Virus record (IMG/VR): IMGVR_UViG_3300033064_007809
Span: 1 to 46,928 of that record
Strand: one strand, 5' to 3'
DNA: 46,928 bases
From: a virus
The notes under the pieces were generated by a model. The model saw only the letters and a list, made by a program, of their open reading frames with translations, was not told the DNA's origin and made no database searches. This document shows positions 33,882 through 42,767 of the stretch, piece by piece. Positions within the stretch are counted from its first letter, which is position 1. The number at the start of each line of letters is the position of its first letter. Position numbers and translations under genes: made by a program.

Positions 33882-33885
33882 AGTA
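33876..33885 (+). promoter_or_regulatory. GTTTAAAGTA candidate late promoter
   Basis: Overlaps the primase stop codon and lies 7 bases before the ATG at 33893. Same form as the copies at 43211 and 8014. The very short distance to the start means it may mainly serve the tail genes beyond. Confidence 0.35.
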
Positions 33886-33892
33886 AGGAAAA

Positions 33893-34153
33893 ATGGCAAA
33901 CGTATATTCATCTAACGTTCAACTAAATCTTGGTAATAATTATTCTGCATCTGCTCCGGTGACAACTTTTTCCATGGACTCCACTGCTCCGTCCGTGCCG
34001 TTTACTCCAGTTGCATCCCTGGGCAACCTCGGAGTCGATAGTAATTATAATCCTGCAAATTTGGCCTATAATCCAAGCGAAGAATCTTCATCTGCCACTA
34101 CCCCATCCACTCCCCCGGCCACCCGCCCCTACATCTGGAAAAAATCCTCCTAG
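33893..34153 (+). CDS. Hypothetical low-complexity protein (86 aa)
   Basis: Rich in Ser, Asn, Pro and Thr, with no charged clusters or motifs; likely disordered. It precedes the tail-tube adaptor gene, so it may be a virion component. An AAGGAAAAATG start context gives a good ribosome binding site. Function unknown. Confidence 0.5.
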   Translation: MANVYSSNVQLNLGNNYSASAPVTTFSMDSTAPSVPFTPVASLGNLGVDSNYNPANLAYNPSEESSSATTPSTPPATRPYIWKKSS

Positions 34154-34164
34154 CATCTTTTCAA

Positions 34165-34174
34165 GTTTAAAGAC
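34165..34174 (+). promoter_or_regulatory. GTTTAAAGAC candidate late promoter before the tail genes
   Basis: An exact decamer 24 bases before the ATG of the tail tube-adaptor gene. It stands at the head of the adaptor - tape measure - gp25 block. Confidence 0.5.
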
Positions 34175-34198
34175 CTAATATACGATGTGTGTTAGGTA

Positions 34199-35917
34199 AT
34201 GCCGGGCCGCGACGAACTCCTTCAGCAAAATATTGCCAGGGCGCAGAGCAGAGCCGCTAGCCCACAACCACAAGAAACTTTGGGAAGAGGTCCTATAGGA
34301 GGAGTCGGTGGCCCTAGGAGTTTTCTTGGAGGGAACTGCGATGTCTATTCCGCGCTTGAAAGTATTAAGTTTCAGGGGGCGCTAGGGGATGCATCAATGC
34401 GTGGCAATATTGCCTATATTAGGGTGTGGAAGCGTGGTGGGGCTGCAGCTCAGACAAATAGCGGGGCCATTACCCAAGACCCAGGAAATAATGACGCATT
34501 AACCGTTCTGGATCAGGCTCTGGTATCAGAATGGGGCAAATTTTTTCCAAAGACAAATACAGACACCTCGGTCATATTCAATGGTGACCCCAGCACCCTT
34601 CCGTTGGACCCATCTCTTTCATATACTGTGGATGGCGCTAATTTTAACAGAGACGAAGATGGAAATATAATTAGTGGGTTTATTGAAACAACATTTTCAC
34701 CAACACCTAATCCCCAACGCCAACAGGCGCTTGGAACACAAACTCCTACAACATCGGGAGTTCAGATAACATCGACTCAAATAGTTTCTCCCGTGGCATT
34801 TGAGGCGCAAGTACGCCCACAGCAAAATCTTAACAATGGCATCGGGCAAGTTCGTTCTGCAAATCCCAACGGCTTTACTAACGCCTTATTGAACTTTGGT
34901 CAGAGTTTTATTGGTGGAGGAGGTGGTGGAGGGTTTGGCCAGAATACGAAACCTGGCCAAGCCAATGCCCCCGGAGGCGGGGCGGTGGCAGTGCCCACCA
35001 GTGGAGATATGATGTGGCAGTTTCTTTTCAACCCCTCTGAGCTGCAATTGGAGGCGGGTCCAGAATTCAAGGGAGCGGAGGTTTGGGGAGTGAGCGATAA
35101 GGCCAACTCTGGCCAACCACTCCATTGGTCACATAATAAAAATGCTTCGCTCAAATTCAACTCGGTCCTGCTCAATGGGTTTGTGTTTGGGCGTAAAGTA
35201 GAGGCGCTTGAGCAAGGCCTCCTAGAACTTTTTATGTCCAGGGAGGGGGAGGGGCAACACGGACCTCATGTTCTTGAGTTTGTGTGGGGGAAAAGGAGTT
35301 TTGGTCCATGTGTTATTAAAAATATCGATGTTAAGGAGAAAATGTGGGATGAGGGAGAGGTTGTCAACGCCGAACTCTCTTTTACCCTTGAGCAGGTGCC
35401 TGAGTGGACAATCAATGATGGCGCATATGTCGACGTAGCTCGGCCTGGCCGCCGGCCCTTGGCCAACGACCCAACTCAGGCAAATAACGCAGCTGCTGCT
35501 CCCGCTGCTGCTGCCCCGGCCCCGGCCCCTGCTCCTGGCGGCGGAGGTTCACCCGATCAAAAACCGCCAACCTCACCTCCCCCAGCAACTCCGCGACCTG
35601 CAATTTGTAAAAATTCTTCGGCTCTTTTTAATAATCTTAGTAAACTAGCATATAAATCTACTCAGACCTGGACGGATAATATATATGGTGCGGATGTAAG
35701 CCGAGTAAATGGACTAATAACAGAATATCAAAATCTTATAATTTCCTACGGATCTGTAGTTAATAGTCTTGACCAAGTAAATCCTAGATGCGCAAATGGT
35801 TGTAAAGGTACAACAACAGTAAATAACCAACTCGGATGTGTTAGATCTTGTTCTCAAGAAATAGCAGGAAAAATTCAACGCACGCATTTAAGTACTGCGG
35901 CATGTAAAAAAGCGTAA
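34199..35917 (+). CDS. Tail tube-adaptor / hub protein with contractile-injection tube domain
   Basis: A 572-residue protein. The central domain (residues about 275-405) has the pattern of the contractile-injection-system tube-type N-terminal domain: WQFLFNPSELQLE, then a W-S-H-N-K-N segment, LEQGLLELFMSREG, HGPHVLEFVWG and a C-terminal V-x-A-E-L-S-F-T-L-E strand. Such proteins join the tail tube to the baseplate hub. A Pro/Ala/Gly linker (residues 425-470) leads to a Cys-rich 110-residue C-terminal domain that is more AT-rich and looks added. It directly precedes the tape measure. Confidence 0.6.
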   Translation: MPGRDELLQQNIARAQSRAASPQPQETLGRGPIGGVGGPRSFLGGNCDVYSALESIKFQGALGDASMRGNIAYIRVWKRGGAAAQTNSGAITQDPGNNDALTVLDQALVSEWGKFFPKTNTDTSVIFNGDPSTLPLDPSLSYTVDGANFNRDEDGNIISGFIETTFSPTPNPQRQQALGTQTPTTSGVQITSTQIVSPVAFEAQVRPQQNLNNGIGQVRSANPNGFTNALLNFGQSFIGGGGGGGFGQNTKPGQANAPGGGAVAVPTSGDMMWQFLFNPSELQLEAGPEFKGAEVWGVSDKANSGQPLHWSHNKNASLKFNSVLLNGFVFGRKVEALEQGLLELFMSREGEGQHGPHVLEFVWGKRSFGPCVIKNIDVKEKMWDEGEVVNAELSFTLEQVPEWTINDGAYVDVARPGRRPLANDPTQANNAAAAPAAAAPAPAPAPGGGGSPDQKPPTSPPPATPRPAICKNSSALFNNLSKLAYKSTQTWTDNIYGADVSRVNGLITEYQNLIISYGSVVNSLDQVNPRCANGCKGTTTVNNQLGCVRSCSQEIAGKIQRTHLSTAACKKA

Positions 35918-35925
35918 TATAACCC

Positions 35926-38900
35926 ATGGCAACTTCATCAGTAATCCTTGACATTAGGGCTAATACTAACCGGGCCCTTAACGACTTCAAGCGCTTCAGC
36001 GCCCAACTCGATAACAAATTTCTTATCAGCGGGCTTAAACTCGATGTGGTGCGCAGTGCCCTTGGACAGATTAATCGCGAGTTTCAGAAAGCCATAGGGG
36101 AGCAAGGACTGACAGCAGGGCAATCGCTCCGCGCCGCACAAAACCAGGCATCTCTGCTCCTTCAGACATTCAAGGGGTTTGGTGACGAGGCCTCTACGAG
36201 TATCACGGAAAGCTTCTCATCTACTTTCAACCAAATTGCGGTTACTGCTGGGGGGACATTTGACGACGTTAAAAAATCCTTAGCAGCTACGCCATGGATC
36301 TCAGCCGACCTCCCTAAGGAAATTCGCGAAAAACTCGGTGAGGGCATTTTAAAGTTTCAAACAGATGCTAGAAGAGCAGGTCTAGGAGACGACTTTGGTA
36401 ACATCGCCAAAAAATTCCTTGCCGGAGAGATTAATGCAGGAAACCTATTGGAGAGTGGCAATGCGCTAGAGTCTTCTCTGGGCAGGAAACTCCAAGAAAC
36501 GGGTGGAAGCCCATCGACAATACCAAATGCTCTTCAGCGCACGCGAGTTTTCTTTGATGCAATTTCTGATCCCGAGTACGTTAAGCAGGTAGAAAAAGCG
36601 GCCAAAGGTGCCGCGGGATTTCGTATAATTCTAGAGGACCTTAACTCCACGCTCTTCAACCCAGAGGCGGGTATATTTGGTGCGGTGAGAAAGGTGACTA
36701 TGGCCGTGGGTGATACCACAACCATATTGGATGAGACACAAAAACTCATTGAGTCTATTTTTGGCAAACAGGGCACCTTTGTACTGTTCTTCGAGCAGAT
36801 AAAAAAGATCTTTGGCCTCGAAGATCCCTTAAAGACTGTTATTAGTGGAATTAGATGGTTAACTAACCAATTTAACCGCTTAAATACTTTTCTTCAAAGC
36901 CCTCAAGTACAACAAATTGTAGGAATTTTACGAACAGCTTTTACGAATGTTCAGACTTTTGCAACCAACCTTTCTGAGGCTATAACAACCAACCTACAAG
37001 ATCCGGAATCTAAAATAAGTCAAGCTGGTAAAAAAATAGAGGAGTTTTTCAAGAACTTAAAAGAAAATATTGACAAAGAACTAAAAAACAACGACTCCAT
37101 CCTTAGTCTTATTAAAAAAATAGGAACATCCATAGGTGAGTTTTTCAAGGCAATAGAGGCCACCATCAAGGCCGGAGATTGGGACCCATCAAAAATCTCT
37201 CAGAGTATTCGCGGCATAGGAAAAAGCATCCGCGACTTCATTAGTAAAATTGGAGAGGAGATTCGCTCCATTGATGTGGATAAGCAGGGAAACTTTTTCC
37301 TTGACATCTTTACCACCATCGTAGGGGAGGTGGCTGAGACTCTTGGCACGGCGATTAAAGAGGCCATTCTTGTTGTCTTTAGTGGAAAGGGCTTAGCGGT
37401 TGTTGGCGGGGCCATGAAGGTCCTGTATGAGGGCCTTAGCAAGTTCTTCGCTGGACTATTTGGCGGAAACGGGCCATTGGGGGCCATATTCGGAGGGGCG
37501 GCGATGGCCGGGCTGGGAATCTTACTTGCCCGGAGGATCCGCGGAGCGTTCGACTCTGTTCTTAGGCCAATTCAGGCACTTAGGACGGGAGGTGGTGGGG
37601 TCGGTGGGTTTGTTAATCGGCTCTTTGGTGGTGGGGGTAGAGGAGCCGGAGATATCGGTGGAGGAATGGGCTTTCAGGGCCAAGTTATTACAAGAATGGA
37701 TGCTATAATTAGAATCCTTGCAGGTGGCGGTGCCACCGATCTCGATTATGGTGGCCCAAGTTCGCCCATAGACGGAGGTCCTAGAAGAAGAAGGCCGAGA
37801 GGTGGCGGACCGGACTTAGACGCTCCCACCAGAGGATTCCGCGGAACCGCGGGGAAAAGGGCACGAATTGGACGATTTGGGAGCGGGATTGCAGAGTTTG
37901 GGCGTAATATGTTCACTGACGCCACCAATTCAAATTTTGATGACGCTGGTTACCCCATCGATGATGATGACATGGACTTTTACGAAGAGAAGCGTAAGAG
38001 AATCGAGCAAAGATACAGTCGGAGGTTTGGTAAAAGGGCGAGAATTGGCCGTGCTTTTAAGGGGATGGGACGTGGAATGCGCGGATTTGGCAAAGGGGCC
38101 CTCATTGCAGGCGGGGTTGCTGCGCTGGGCGCCGGAGCACTGGGAATGTTTGGTGGCCCCGGTACTAAAGCATCGGCATCAACTCAGTTCGATCCTGAAA
38201 CCGGCGAACCCATCCAAACCCCTGAGCAGCAATCAAAACAAAACCAAATGGCCGGCGTGGGCAATGTTCTTGGCGGCGGACTTGAGGGGGCGCTGACCGG
38301 CGCAGCTATCGGGTCTATTATACCAGGCATCGGCACAGCGACAGGAGCTGTGATTGGAGCTGTGATTGGAGGTGTTGTGCCCCTACTTGACGAGGGGACA
38401 CGCAAAGGCGTAAAGGACTTTACAGACGGCATCGGCAAATCTTTACGAGGTGCCGGGGATAATATTGGCAAAGCTTTCCAAAGCGCCGGAGATGGGATCT
38501 CCAAGGCTGCGAGTAGTGGAATTCAGTGGATTAAGGACGGGTTTGGGAGCATAAGTAAGTGGTTCGGTGATATTGACTGGAAGACGGTGCTTATTAATGC
38601 TCTTGTGCCTGGTGGTTCCATGACCATCGAAGGACTTAAGGGTATTGCTGAATTTGCTTCTAAGCTTAATATTTTTGATGGAATTAAGTCCGGTATAGAT
38701 GCAATTTCAAGTACTGCAAGCAGCATTCTTAGCGGGGATTGGCTTCCAAAAGCTTTAGGGGGCAAAAGAGAGGCAGGTGGTCCTGTCATAAAAGGAACAT
38801 CGTACATTGTCGGCGAACGTGGCCCTGAAATCTTCACCCCTGGGGCATCTGGTTCTGTCTCAACAAACAGAGACCTGACGGCAATGAGGTCGGGTGGCGG

Positions 38901-39063
38901 ATCCGCCTCATCTGTCTCTGCAAATTTTAACATTACTTTCAACGTCAATGGGAACATGGGTGCTGGGAACGTTGAAGAACTGCGTGGCCCTGTATTGGCA
39001 ATTATCAAGCAGGCTTGGGAAGAAGCAAGCACTGGCATAGCCTCACGAGGCTCTGTCGTTTAG
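35926..39063 (+). CDS. Tail tape measure protein (1045 aa)
   Basis: A long helical protein with coiled-coil regions at residues 1-120 and 320-450 and several hydrophobic, Gly/Ala-rich segments (about residues 480-530 and 720-790). Near the C-terminus is the phrase GTSYIVGERGPEIFTPGASG, a common signature of tape measure proteins. It sets tail length and is ejected with DNA. At about 1.5 angstrom per residue, the length would suit a tail of roughly 150 nm, an estimate only. Gene order adaptor - tape measure - gp25-like is consistent. Confidence 0.85.
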   Translation: MATSSVILDIRANTNRALNDFKRFSAQLDNKFLISGLKLDVVRSALGQINREFQKAIGEQGLTAGQSLRAAQNQASLLLQTFKGFGDEASTSITESFSSTFNQIAVTAGGTFDDVKKSLAATPWISADLPKEIREKLGEGILKFQTDARRAGLGDDFGNIAKKFLAGEINAGNLLESGNALESSLGRKLQETGGSPSTIPNALQRTRVFFDAISDPEYVKQVEKAAKGAAGFRIILEDLNSTLFNPEAGIFGAVRKVTMAVGDTTTILDETQKLIESIFGKQGTFVLFFEQIKKIFGLEDPLKTVISGIRWLTNQFNRLNTFLQSPQVQQIVGILRTAFTNVQTFATNLSEAITTNLQDPESKISQAGKKIEEFFKNLKENIDKELKNNDSILSLIKKIGTSIGEFFKAIEATIKAGDWDPSKISQSIRGIGKSIRDFISKIGEEIRSIDVDKQGNFFLDIFTTIVGEVAETLGTAIKEAILVVFSGKGLAVVGGAMKVLYEGLSKFFAGLFGGNGPLGAIFGGAAMAGLGILLARRIRGAFDSVLRPIQALRTGGGGVGGFVNRLFGGGGRGAGDIGGGMGFQGQVITRMDAIIRILAGGGATDLDYGGPSSPIDGGPRRRRPRGGGPDLDAPTRGFRGTAGKRARIGRFGSGIAEFGRNMFTDATNSNFDDAGYPIDDDDMDFYEEKRKRIEQRYSRRFGKRARIGRAFKGMGRGMRGFGKGALIAGGVAALGAGALGMFGGPGTKASASTQFDPETGEPIQTPEQQSKQNQMAGVGNVLGGGLEGALTGAAIGSIIPGIGTATGAVIGAVIGGVVPLLDEGTRKGVKDFTDGIGKSLRGAGDNIGKAFQSAGDGISKAASSGIQWIKDGFGSISKWFGDIDWKTVLINALVPGGSMTIEGLKGIAEFASKLNIFDGIKSGIDAISSTASSILSGDWLPKALGGKREAGGPVIKGTSYIVGERGPEIFTPGASGSVSTNRDLTAMRSGGGSASSVSANFNITFNVNGNMGAGNVEELRGPVLAIIKQAWEEASTGIASRGSVV

Positions 39064-39073
39064 GTACCACACT

Positions 39074-39601
39074 ATGACACAAGACTTTCCCCAAATCACA
39101 TCGCGAATTGACTCAGAGCAACTTGCATCAATAAAGAACCAATTTGCTCTCCGTGACCGCATTAACGCCGATCGTTATGAGCTGACTCAGGTCGAACGCC
39201 GCAACCCAACAACATTTTTTGACCTATCCTCTACTCCAGGTACACTCACCCAAACCACCCTCCGGGGCCTGAAATACCCGCTCGAGTTAGACGGAAAAGG
39301 TGGCCTAAAACTCTCATCAAACTACGACCGGATCGGCGAACAAATCCTAGAACTACTTGAAACGAGAATAGGTGAAAGGGTATATAGGCCTTTCTTAGGC
39401 ACCCCAGAGCTCCTTTTTGAAAGTATAGATGAGTATGCCCTGGCGCAAACACTTCGCTCTCAACTCAGAGCCTTTCTCCCCACCGTTACAGAACTAGAGG
39501 CCAGGGTTACATTACGCGAGGACGGAAGCGCGAACATTATAGTATTTTATTCGGTAGAAGGTTCTGAAACCGCAATGGTAAAATATTCTTATTCTTTATA
39601 A
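39074..39601 (+). CDS. Baseplate wedge protein gp25/W-like
   Basis: A 175-residue protein with the gp25-like domain: GLKYPLELDGKGGLKLSSNY, then QILELLETRIGERVYRPFLGTP, followed by the C-terminal strand-turn. In T4 gp25 and P2 W it forms the core of each baseplate wedge where the sheath begins. The 70-residue N-terminal extension is unusual for the family. It starts 10 bases after the tape measure gene. Confidence 0.85.
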   Translation: MTQDFPQITSRIDSEQLASIKNQFALRDRINADRYELTQVERRNPTTFFDLSSTPGTLTQTTLRGLKYPLELDGKGGLKLSSNYDRIGEQILELLETRIGERVYRPFLGTPELLFESIDEYALAQTLRSQLRAFLPTVTELEARVTLREDGSANIIVFYSVEGSETAMVKYSYSL

Positions 39602-39613
39602 ATAAAATTTATT

Positions 39614-40045
39614 ATGCCCCGTAGCAAAATTCACAAAAACTTTGCAGATTTTGGCGCTGATGCACAGCAAATGATCATCAACCAAATCCAATCCATAGAC
39701 CTTGAGAAGATTGGGCCAAAGTCCATTGCTCACGTGGGAAAAACTCTGATCTCCTTGGTTAAGTCTTCAAACCAACTACAAGAAGAGGTAGAGGCGGAGG
39801 AAGTGCGGGACAACTGGATTATGATTAGGGAACTGTCGCATATAGTCCTTGTGGAGATACTTGATAAGTTTAAAGAATTAAGTACACTTGGGCAAGTGCC
39901 TGAATGGGAAAGAGCAAATGTTCTTAGTTTGCTTCAAGAAATAGCAAAAGTTTGCCACGCGGAGGAGAAACGCGATGCCCTTGCGGAAATTAACTCAGGG
40001 CGTATCATAGAAGACAGAATACTCGATGAGATGTTAGGAATTTAA
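39614..40045 (+). CDS. Hypothetical helical protein (143 aa)
   Basis: Entirely helical by appearance, with heptad-like segments and many Glu/Lys. No motif recognised. It follows gp25 by 12 bases and may belong to the tail block; a tail chaperone or small structural role is possible, without proof. Confidence 0.5.
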   Translation: MPRSKIHKNFADFGADAQQMIINQIQSIDLEKIGPKSIAHVGKTLISLVKSSNQLQEEVEAEEVRDNWIMIRELSHIVLVEILDKFKELSTLGQVPEWERANVLSLLQEIAKVCHAEEKRDALAEINSGRIIEDRILDEMLGI

Positions 40046-40047
40046 TT

Positions 40048-40233
40048 ATGATGAATATTGATCAGGCACGGGCAGGGGGCGAAGGTATCCTCGGAGTTAA
40101 GAAAAAGGCAAATGGTAAGGATAAAAATGTCGAGTTAGATGAGCAGGCCCCCGTCTTCGAGACACAAGAACAGCCCCTCCGGCTGAAAGTTCCCGAGGGT
40201 TGGAAATCCGCTAAGCAACCGCACCCCCGGTAG
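40048..40233 (+). CDS. Small protein with C-terminal VPEGW tag (61 aa)
   Basis: Two start codons in tandem (40048 and 40051). Residues 42-52 are PLRLKVPEGW, followed by KSAKQPHPR at the end. The octapeptide K-V-P-E-G-W-K-S is identical to that at the N-terminus of the ADP-ribosyltransferase 1.2 kb downstream. The remaining 40 residues are charged and disordered. Could be a scaffold or a free form of the tag. Confidence 0.5.
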   Translation: MMNIDQARAGGEGILGVKKKANGKDKNVELDEQAPVFETQEQPLRLKVPEGWKSAKQPHPR

Positions 40234-40240
40234 TTGTATT

Positions 40241-40438
40241 GTGCCACGTGAATGGAATACTCCCATCAGGAGCCCGTGGAACACTCCCATCCACAACCTA
40301 CTCAAGGCAATAGATAACCACACACAACTCTATCTCCGAACAGGGGATAAATGGCACCTCGAGCAATCAGAGGTGTTACGTAAATACATCTCAGAACTAA
40401 AAACCTGGATCCATAAACTAGAAAAAGAAGAACTATGA
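40241..40438 (+). CDS. Small hypothetical protein (65 aa)
   Basis: GTG start 7 bases after the previous stop. The second half (DNHTQLYLRTGDKWHLEQSEVLRKYISEL and onward) is an amphipathic helix pair. Its stop overlaps the next small gene by 4 bases. No family recognised. Confidence 0.45.
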   Translation: MPREWNTPIRSPWNTPIHNLLKAIDNHTQLYLRTGDKWHLEQSEVLRKYISELKTWIHKLEKEEL

Positions 40439-40530
40439 CCGATCCTGCATGGGGCGTTAATATATTCCTTGCCCTAGGAACGCTTGGAGTTGCCTTAATA
40501 ATTTATTACACACTCACATTAGACCCCTAA
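40435..40530 (+). CDS. 31-residue single-span membrane peptide
   Basis: ATG overlaps the previous TGA (ATGA). It encodes a single hydrophobic helix (IFLALGTLGVALIIYYTLT) with short polar ends. Size and shape resemble small photosystem subunits and phage lysis or superinfection peptides, but no family matches with confidence. Confidence 0.4.
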   Translation: MTDPAWGVNIFLALGTLGVALIIYYTLTLDP

Positions 40531-40535
40531 AGAAA

Positions 40536-40877
40536 ATGTATCAGTACAAAATTAAAAAGATTAACAGGGTCATCGATGGGGATACGGTGGATGTAGTGAT
40601 TGACGTAGGATTTTACATCTCTCTGACCCAGAGAGTCCGCCTCAAAGACATCGACGCTGCCGAAACAAGAACAAAAGACCTCGTAGAGAAGGCCGAGGGC
40701 CTAATGGCAAAAGAATGGCTGGAGAGGGAACTTGCCAAAGAGGGCGAGTGGATTATTGAAACAACAAAAGAAGATAAGTACGGAAGAATACTTGGAACCC
40801 TATACTTAGTTGGCGAACCAGTCACCGTAAATGAGAGAATGTTAAACGAAGGAATAGCAAGACCTTACATGGGGTAG
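40536..40877 (+). CDS. Staphylococcal-nuclease-like endonuclease
   Basis: A 113-residue compact TNase fold: IDGDTVDV (metal-binding Asp), RVRLKDIDAAE (Arg and Asp/Glu of the active site), and KYGRILGTLYL with the second catalytic Arg. No signal peptide, so it acts in the cell or virion. It would cut DNA or RNA without strong sequence preference. It may serve host DNA breakdown. Confidence 0.8.
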   Translation: MYQYKIKKINRVIDGDTVDVVIDVGFYISLTQRVRLKDIDAAETRTKDLVEKAEGLMAKEWLERELAKEGEWIIETTKEDKYGRILGTLYLVGEPVTVNERMLNEGIARPYMG

Positions 40878-40883
40878 ACAAAA

Positions 40884-40893
40884 GATTAAAGAC
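40884..40893 (+). promoter_or_regulatory. GATTAAAGAC candidate late promoter
   Basis: One change from the exact decamer, 22 bases before the ATG of the VPTGW-tagged gene at 40916. Confidence 0.4.
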
Positions 40894-40915
40894 TAATTAG
40901 TCAAAGCAATATACA

Positions 40916-41401
40916 ATGCCACTCCGCGAAGGTTCATCCGACAAAGTCATCCAGGACAACATCCGTTGCCTTCTGGACAAGGACGGGTGCGGTTACGATC
41001 CCCCGTACAAAGATCCTGCTCGTAAGGAGTACACACCTGCCCAGGCTGCGGCCATTGCCTATTCCAAAGCCGGCAAACGTAAGAATAAGGCAGAGACCCT
41101 TAAGGGCGAGAAACAAACCCAATCGAAACAAAAACCTTCCGAAGAAGAAAAATCTGACAACGCCGAGCATCAAGAGGGCCAAATGGCCAGAGACAAGGCC
41201 ATCAAGGGCGCTACTACCGAGGCTGGTGGGGACTCCGACCCGTGCTGGGACACCCACGAAATGGTGGGGATGAAGAAAGGCAAGGGTGGCAAGCCTGTTC
41301 CTAATTGTGTTCCAAAATCTTCCGATAATGCCGAAGAATCTTATTCTGAAATCTCAGTACCTACTGGTTGGTCAGTAAGCTCCAGTGTCTACAGAGATTA
41401 A
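40916..41401 (+). CDS. Small virion-type protein with C-terminal VPTGW tag (161 aa)
   Basis: The N-terminus (MPLREGSSDKVIQDNIRCLL, then QAAAIAYSKAGK) is a segment known from structural-region proteins of many myophages. A second segment, DPCWDTHEMVGMKKGKGG followed by KPVPNCVPK, is another common phage tail or prohead piece. The linker between is Lys/Glu-rich. Residues 148-152 are V-P-T-G-W, then nine residues to the end. The stop overlaps the next gene, whose own VPEGW tag starts only 31 bases after this one ends. No enzyme function expected. Confidence 0.55.
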   Translation: MPLREGSSDKVIQDNIRCLLDKDGCGYDPPYKDPARKEYTPAQAAAIAYSKAGKRKNKAETLKGEKQTQSKQKPSEEEKSDNAEHQEGQMARDKAIKGATTEAGGDSDPCWDTHEMVGMKKGKGGKPVPNCVPKSSDNAEESYSEISVPTGWSVSSSVYRD

Positions 41402-42767
41402 AGTTCCAGAAGGTTGGAAATCGCAAAACTTCGGAGTAAAGCTTAAGCCCGGTAAGCCTCCTGGGGTTACTCAGTGGCAAGATGTTGATGGCAGACCGGT
41501 GATAAAATCGGGTCGCGTATGGGCGCTGCAAAAAACAAAAGGTGAGTCTCAAGTAAAGAATCAAAAGCCCAAAGTTGAGCAAATAAAAGATCAAAAGCCC
41601 CAAAAACCCCAAAAACCAAAGGCACAGACCCCACCCCAAGAGCGTACTCTGAGTCCCCAGCAACGTCAGGAGGTCACCTCCTCCAAGGAGGTTACATTGT
41701 CGCGTATCGACAGGCAACTAAATAGCAGACAGTTTTATGACCCAGAGACAAATGCCAAGATAAGAGCCCAAAGCGAAGCGCGACTAAAACCTTTCATGGA
41801 CCTAGATGATGACGAAAAGGCCTCGTTGCATTTGTACGGGACCGATACCATAGCCCCTGGTAGCACTAGTGCAAAGTACTACGCTATTACCAATAAGATG
41901 CTTAGGGGGACAGATATTAAAAACGTCTCTCCAGAGCATCTAGAGATGGCCAAATTTATCTCTCAGAAGCTGAGTTCTGCGCTTAAAAAACTCCCTGCAG
42001 AAGTAAAAGATCTCGACAGAGCCGTGTCTGGAAACGTAGTCGCCAGTCTTGCAAATCTAAAACCCGGAGACGTATTCGAGGATAAAGGATTTGGCTCCTA
42101 TACTGACCAAGGAACCCCTACACTAAATACGTTTATGTCGGAAAACGGACCTAATGCAGTGATAACTATGAGATCAAAAACTGCTAGAAGGGTCGCTGCT
42201 GTCATGGAATATGAGGGGGAAGGGGAGCATATATCCCTACCAGGAACCAAATATAAATTAGTAGAAATGAAGGAAAAAGGCGTGTATAGTCGCAAAGCAG
42301 GCGGCTACGTACCCCAATACATATTTGAAGAAGTACCCAGCGAAGAGGACAAGTCACCATCCCCAACCACCGAGTCCTATAAGCCTCGGGTTGCCAAGCC
42401 TTCGGCGCCTCCACAAACTCCGGAGATCACGGAAAGTGACGGAAACGCCATAAAAGCGTTTATCAGTCCGTCAAAAAAAGCGGGAGGATTAAGTCACGAG
42501 GAGATAAACAAAGTTTTACGGGGCTCTCAACCCCCCACCCCCGCCGCGGAAAAAGCGGTGCAGGAATTGGATCACGCTATCTCCAAACTCCCCAGCAATA
42601 AAAGCGGCGATACTTACTACAGGGCAATCACCTCATCTAGAACCGGAGGTGATGCAAAAACTGAGATCTTTGCAACCTGGCGATACTTTCTCCGATTCTG
42701 GTGTTGGCACCTACTCCAAGGATATTACGGATTCGCAAAATGCCATGGCCGGCCGCGTGCGCTCTAA
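41385..42767 (+). CDS. VPEGW-tagged ADP-ribosyltransferase (first domain intact, second domain frameshifted)
   Basis: GTG start inside the previous gene. Residues 7-11 are V-P-E-G-W, then PGKPPGVTQWQDVDGRPV, the module shared with the 849-residue protein. Residues 145-320 fit the R-S-E class of ADP-ribosyltransferases: YYAITNKMLRG, R212, LKPGDVFEDKGFGSYTD (STS-like) and EGEGEHISLP with the E-x-E region (E279/E281). From residue 350 a second domain of the same type begins, but after residue 425 the frame is wrong and ends in unrelated sequence. T4 Alt, an injected ADP-ribosyltransferase that modifies host RNA polymerase, is the model. Confidence 0.65.
   Translation: MSTEIKVPEGWKSQNFGVKLKPGKPPGVTQWQDVDGRPVIKSGRVWALQKTKGESQVKNQKPKVEQIKDQKPQKPQKPKAQTPPQERTLSPQQRQEVTSSKEVTLSRIDRQLNSRQFYDPETNAKIRAQSEARLKPFMDLDDDEKASLHLYGTDTIAPGSTSAKYYAITNKMLRGTDIKNVSPEHLEMAKFISQKLSSALKKLPAEVKDLDRAVSGNVVASLANLKPGDVFEDKGFGSYTDQGTPTLNTFMSENGPNAVITMRSKTARRVAAVMEYEGEGEHISLPGTKYKLVEMKEKGVYSRKAGGYVPQYIFEEVPSEEDKSPSPTTESYKPRVAKPSAPPQTPEITESDGNAIKAFISPSKKAGGLSHEEINKVLRGSQPPTPAAEKAVQELDHAISKLPSNKSGDTYYRAITSSRTGGDAKTEIFATWRYFLRFWCWHLLQGYYGFAKCHGRPRAL

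Noticed and set aside
36241-36840. TTAAAGAC within the tape measure gene as a further late promoter
   Set aside because: It lacks the leading G-T and is deep in coding sequence with no gene start after it.
39597-39604. TATAAATA as a T4-type late promoter
   Set aside because: It is inside the end of the gp25 gene and only 10 bases from the next ATG, and no series of such boxes is seen before other late genes.
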